Assembly (NCBI RefSeq): GCF_016908015.1
Contig: NZ_JAFBDB010000001.1
Span: 1 to 64,000, forward strand
DNA length: 64,000 nt
Direction: 5' to 3'
From: Clostridium pascui
GTDB lineage: Bacteria > Bacillota > Clostridia > Clostridiales > Clostridiaceae
Below, one piece after another: positions 60,810 through 64,000 of the stretch; the first letter of the stretch is position 1; each line of letters starts with the position of its first letter. The translations under genes were made by a program, and so were the position numbers. The notes beneath the pieces are model-generated. The model saw only the letters and a list, made by a program, of their open reading frames with translations, was not told the DNA's origin and ran no database searches.

Positions 60810-60874
60810 ATAATATTTGACCATTGGAAAATAGTTTAGATTAAGTTATTAAAATTTAAAGGGAGATGTTTTAA

Positions 60875-61570
60875 TTGAAAAAAATCGGTTTAATCGGCGG
60901 AATGAGTTGGGAATCATCACTTGAATACTACAAAATTATAAATGAAACTATTAAATTAAAATTAGGAGGACTTCATTCTGCGGAATGCCTAATGTATTCA
61001 GTAGACTTTCAAGAAATAGAGTCATTACAGCATCAAAATAAATGGGAAGAGTTAACTAATATAATGGTTGATACTGCACAAAAACTTAAAAATGCAGGTG
61101 CCGATTTTATTATAATATGTACTAATACAATGCATAAAATGGCAAGTGATATAGAAAGTAGAGTAGGAATAAAAGTTTTACATATAGCTGAAGTAACAGG
61201 TGAAAAAATAGTTCAAAAGGGAATAAAAAAGGTTGGATTGCTTGGAACTAAATTTACTATGGAGGGGGATTTTTATAAAGAAATATTAAAGGGGAAATTT
61301 AATATTGATGTAATTATCCCAGATGAGGATCACAGAGATATGGTTCATGAAGTTATTTATGAGGAACTATGTAAAGGCATAATAAATGAAGCCTCAAAAG
61401 AAAAATATAAAAAAGTAATAGAAAGTTTAGCACTAAAGGGTGCTGAGGGTATAGTATTAGGTTGTACAGAAATACCTTTGCTAATAAAACAAGAAGACGT
61501 TGATATTCCAATTTTTGATACAACAACAATACATGCTATTTCTGCGGTTGAATTTGCACTAAATAGATAG
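60875..61570 (+). CDS. aspartate/glutamate racemase family protein
   Basis: A TTG start with AGGGAGATGTTTTAA upstream. The 231-aa product has KKIGLIGGMSWESSLEYYK, DFIIICTNTMHKMASDIES (first catalytic Cys), KVGLLGTKFTMEGDFYKEI and GIVLGCTEIPLLIKQEDV (second catalytic Cys). The two cysteines sit in the usual CxNTMH and LGCTE contexts, so it is an amino acid racemase, PLP-independent. Aspartate is the usual substrate; not certain. Confidence 0.9.
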   Translation: MKKIGLIGGMSWESSLEYYKIINETIKLKLGGLHSAECLMYSVDFQEIESLQHQNKWEELTNIMVDTAQKLKNAGADFIIICTNTMHKMASDIESRVGIKVLHIAEVTGEKIVQKGIKKVGLLGTKFTMEGDFYKEILKGKFNIDVIIPDEDHRDMVHEVIYEELCKGIINEASKEKYKKVIESLALKGAEGIVLGCTEIPLLIKQEDVDIPIFDTTTIHAISAVEFALNR

Positions 61571-61671
61571 CAATTGAATTGTCAATTTGCAATATATACC
61601 CTATAAAGTATTATACTAATACTTCAGCGCAAAGTAATAAAAAGTTAACAAATTACTTAAGGAGATGTGAT

Positions 61672-62271
61672 ATGAAAATTATTAATAATTCTAATTCTGT
61701 AATAATAATATTACATGAAATATACGGTATTAATGAACATATACAGATGGTTTGTGAAAAATTTTCCAATGACGGATATGATATTATTTGTCCAAACCTA
61801 ATTAATCTAAGTGAACCATTTAGCTACGATTTAGAGGAAGAAGCCTATAAGCATTTTATGAATAATATAGGTTTTGATTCAGCGGTTCAGCAAGTAAAGC
61901 AGCTTATTATAGAAGCAAAAAAGCAATATAAGCATGTATATTTATTAGGTTATAGTATAGGTGCAACAATTGCATGGCTATGCAGCGGTGAAGAAAAGAT
62001 ATGCAATGGTATCATAGGATATTATGGTTCACGAATTAGGGATTATACAAATATAACTCCTAAATGTCCAACTTTACTGATTTTTCCTACAGAAGAGAAT
62101 TCATTTAATGTGCAGGAATTAGTTGATTCTTTGATAAAAAGGAACATTGATGTTTATATGTTAAAGGGGAAACACGGATTTAGTAATCCATTTTCTAAGG
62201 ACTATTGTATACAATCATCTAAAGAAGCAGAAAGATTAGTAGACGAGTTTTTATTTTACACAAATAAGTAA
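61672..62271 (+). CDS. dienelactone hydrolase-like alpha/beta hydrolase
   Basis: The ATG at 61672 follows AAGGAGATGTGAT; the frame is open further upstream without a site. The 199-aa product has IIILHEIYGINEHIQMVCEK, the nucleophile elbow LLGYSIGATIAW with Ser95 (Cys in true dienelactone hydrolases), NGIIGYYGSRIRDYTNITPK and the His in KGKHGFSNPFSKDYC. A DLH-family fold with serine nucleophile. Substrate unknown. Confidence 0.85.
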   Translation: MKIINNSNSVIIILHEIYGINEHIQMVCEKFSNDGYDIICPNLINLSEPFSYDLEEEAYKHFMNNIGFDSAVQQVKQLIIEAKKQYKHVYLLGYSIGATIAWLCSGEEKICNGIIGYYGSRIRDYTNITPKCPTLLIFPTEENSFNVQELVDSLIKRNIDVYMLKGKHGFSNPFSKDYCIQSSKEAERLVDEFLFYTNK

Positions 62272-62284
62272 CCACTACCTATAA

Positions 62285-62323
62285 ACCTTCATAAATTATC
62301 ATGATAGGGTAATTTATGGAGGT
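62285..62323 (+). promoter_or_regulatory. 14-bp stem that includes the ribosome binding site of the sulfatase gene
   Basis: ACCTTCATAAATTA (62285-62298) pairs with TAATTTATGGAGGT (62310-62323) with one T.G wobble, burying GGAGG (62318-62322) in the stem. The ATG is at 62329. It lacks a T-run, so it is less likely a simple terminator. Confidence 0.6.
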
Positions 62324-62328
62324 ATTTT

Positions 62329-64000
62329 ATGGAGCCCAGCGATAACCAAGACAAAGAGAGAAAGATCAGTGATTTAAGAAAAAATGCCACTCGCAAAACT
62401 ATGCTAATAAACCAAGAAACATATAAAAAGATGAATTGGAGAAAAATAACCACTGAAAATAACTTAGCAAAGACAGGAATGCTTGTTGATGGGAACTTGC
62501 CTGTAATTAAAAGCGAGGATCAATTGATTCCTGTTTGGGATTTAAGAAGGTATAGTTTTTTATATAATAACTGCATACCTTATACGGCTAATCCAAAGCT
62601 TTGGGTGCAGGGAAACTTAAATTTAAATACTGGTTTATTTAAAGTTACAGATAACATATATCAAGTTAGAGGTTTTGATTTTGCCAATATGACTTTTGTT
62701 AAAGGAAATACTGGCTGGATTATAATTGATTGTTTAAGTTCAAAGGAGACGGCAGAAGCGGCTATAAATTTTGTTAATGATTATTTTGGACAAATTCCTG
62801 TAAGTGCAGTTATCATCACTCATTCTCATGAAGATCATTATGGAGGGATTTTAGGTGTTCTAGATAGCTTTGTAAAAGAAGACGTTAAGATTTATGCTCC
62901 AAAAAATTTTGTTAATTCAGCTTTAGAAGAGAATGTAAACGTAGGTGTTGCAATGGCACGCCGAGGTATATACATGTACGGTGTAGAATTGCCTAAAGGT
63001 GAGAAGGGACAGATAGATAATGGTATTGGAAAGGGACAATCAATTGGAACAGTAACCTTTACGAGAAATATTAATGAAATTAATGAGGAATATGCAGAAT
63101 ATATAATTGATGGAGTTAAAATGGAGTTTCGATTGGCTTTAGATACTGAAGCACCATCAGAGATGTTTGTATATATACCAAGTGAACGTTCCTTGTGTAT
63201 TGCAGAGGACTGTAATGCAACCATTCATAATTTATTAACTTTAAGAGGTGCTAAAGTCAGAGATGCAGTTGCTTGGGCAAAAAATATACAAAAGGCAATT
63301 GATTTATGGGGAGGTACATTAACTTCAGTATTTGGAGTCCACAACTGGCCTCGTTTTGGGAATCAAGCATCCATTGAATATCTTGAAAAACAAAGGGATG
63401 TATATCAGTATATAAATGATCAGACTTTAAGACTTATAAATAAAGGGCACACAATTGAGGAAGTTGGAAGAATGGTCAAACTTCCAAGAAGTCTTTCAGA
63501 TGAATGGTACAATGGTGAATTTTATGGAACTGTTATTCATAATGCAAAAGCAGTATATCAAAGGTATCTGGGATGGTATAACGGAAATCCAGTAGATTTA
63601 AATAAATTATTTCCAGAAGAATCAGCAAAGAAATATGTAGAGTATATGGGGGGAGAAGATGCTGTTTTAACCAAAGCTAGAAAATCCTTCATAGACGGAG
63701 AATATCAATGGGTTGCTGAGGTTACAAAGCAAGTTATATATGCAAATCCAAATAATAAAGAGGCAAAACTTATTTGCGCTGATGCTTTAGAGCAATTAGG
63801 CTATATTGCTGAATCTGGTCCTTGGAGAAATGAATACCTAATGGGAGCACAGGAATTACGCTATGGAGTTATTCCAGTTAGTGGCTCATTTATTTCAGAG
63901 GATGTGCTAAACAATTTACCTCTAAAGGATATTCTTTACTTACTTAGCATACGAATAGAAGGGGTAAAGGCTGGAGATTTAAATTATAAAATCAACTTTA
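62329..64000 (+). CDS. alkyl-sulfatase (SdsA/BDS1-like metallo-beta-lactamase fold), runs off the window
   Basis: The frame is open from ATG to the last base (557 codons), so the end is missing. The N-terminal region is SDLRKNATRKTMLINQETYK, followed by the MBL domain with VIITHSHEDHYGGILGVLDS (H165, H167, D169, H170). CIAEDCNATIHNLLTLRGAK, SVFGVHNWPRFGN and NGEFYGTVIHNAKAVYQRYL are characteristic of linear primary alkylsulfatases. After about residue 430 a helical dimerisation domain (KSFIDGEYQWVAEVTKQVIY) continues to the window edge. It hydrolyses alkyl sulfates such as SDS, releasing sulfate. Confidence 0.9.
   Translation, partial: MEPSDNQDKERKISDLRKNATRKTMLINQETYKKMNWRKITTENNLAKTGMLVDGNLPVIKSEDQLIPVWDLRRYSFLYNNCIPYTANPKLWVQGNLNLNTGLFKVTDNIYQVRGFDFANMTFVKGNTGWIIIDCLSSKETAEAAINFVNDYFGQIPVSAVIITHSHEDHYGGILGVLDSFVKEDVKIYAPKNFVNSALEENVNVGVAMARRGIYMYGVELPKGEKGQIDNGIGKGQSIGTVTFTRNINEINEEYAEYIIDGVKMEFRLALDTEAPSEMFVYIPSERSLCIAEDCNATIHNLLTLRGAKVRDAVAWAKNIQKAIDLWGGTLTSVFGVHNWPRFGNQASIEYLEKQRDVYQYINDQTLRLINKGHTIEEVGRMVKLPRSLSDEWYNGEFYGTVIHNAKAVYQRYLGWYNGNPVDLNKLFPEESAKKYVEYMGGEDAVLTKARKSFIDGEYQWVAEVTKQVIYANPNNKEAKLICADALEQLGYIAESGPWRNEYLMGAQELRYGVIPVSGSFISEDVLNNLPLKDILYLLSIRIEGVKAGDLNYKINF

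Noticed and set aside
53748-62271. Integron-like cassette array
   Set aside because: Genes are single units on one strand, but there are no attC-like sites between all of them and no integrase; the repeats are promoters limited to a few places.

Overview
The window is AT-rich, with TTA/ATA-dominated codon use, strong AGGAGG-type ribosome binding sites, many TTG/GTG starts, CWB2 cell-wall proteins, a T-box leader and KtrAB. Together these point to a Clostridium sensu stricto-type chromosome. I saw no rRNA, tRNA or CRISPR array. The window opens inside one gene (RHS) and closes inside another (alkyl-sulfatase).

Region 1 (1-8.5 kb) is a polymorphic-toxin locus. Three nearly identical RHS core segments each end in a different C-terminal toxin domain, and each is followed at once by a different immunity-type gene: CbrC/UPF0167, SMI1/KNR4 (SUKH) and an uncharacterised 136-aa protein. 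The second and third cassettes lack 5' ends, and the second is fused to a decayed IS3-type transposase end. Region 2 (8.6-13.2 kb) holds small unknown genes: a recurring family of 3-4-TM proteins, a PH-like membrane protein, HEAT- and TPR-like proteins and a duplicated 62-bp segment. These may be spare immunity genes or remnants.

Region 3 (13.4-20.6 kb) has two secreted CWB2 proteins between two copies of a DUF2922 gene end, then a sigma factor-DUF1659-DUF2922 operon and a frameshifted DnaC-like ATPase, probably a mobile-element relic. Region 4 (20.6-31 kb) carries a membrane HExxH protein, alpha/beta hydrolase, CwlD-like amidase, MqsRA toxin-antitoxin pair, a TerC gene with an ATA start codon, flavodoxin-like protein, frameshifted diguanylate cyclase, Ig-like lipoprotein and a LysR/LysE pair. 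Region 5 (31-46 kb) has a divergent PPOX/HxlR pair, radical SAM enzyme with a small upstream ORF, HelD, a promoter-terminator unit that may be a small RNA, topoisomerase III, FMN reductase, a two-component system around a YjiH transporter and two tandem TerC genes. Region 6 (46-53.7 kb) has a second two-component system divergent from ktrB-ktrA, an azoreductase, and an internally deleted lysS behind a T-box. Region 7 (53.7-64 kb) is a same-strand run of small stress/detoxification-type genes with duplicated promoter-hairpin units, ending in an alkyl-sulfatase whose ribosome binding site lies in a long stem.

A 28-bp palindromic repeat (13 copies, 13.6-45 kb) sits at gene 3' ends and is the main structural signature of the middle of the window. 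Several frameshifts lie in short homopolymers or AT repeats and may be sequencing errors or real variants.
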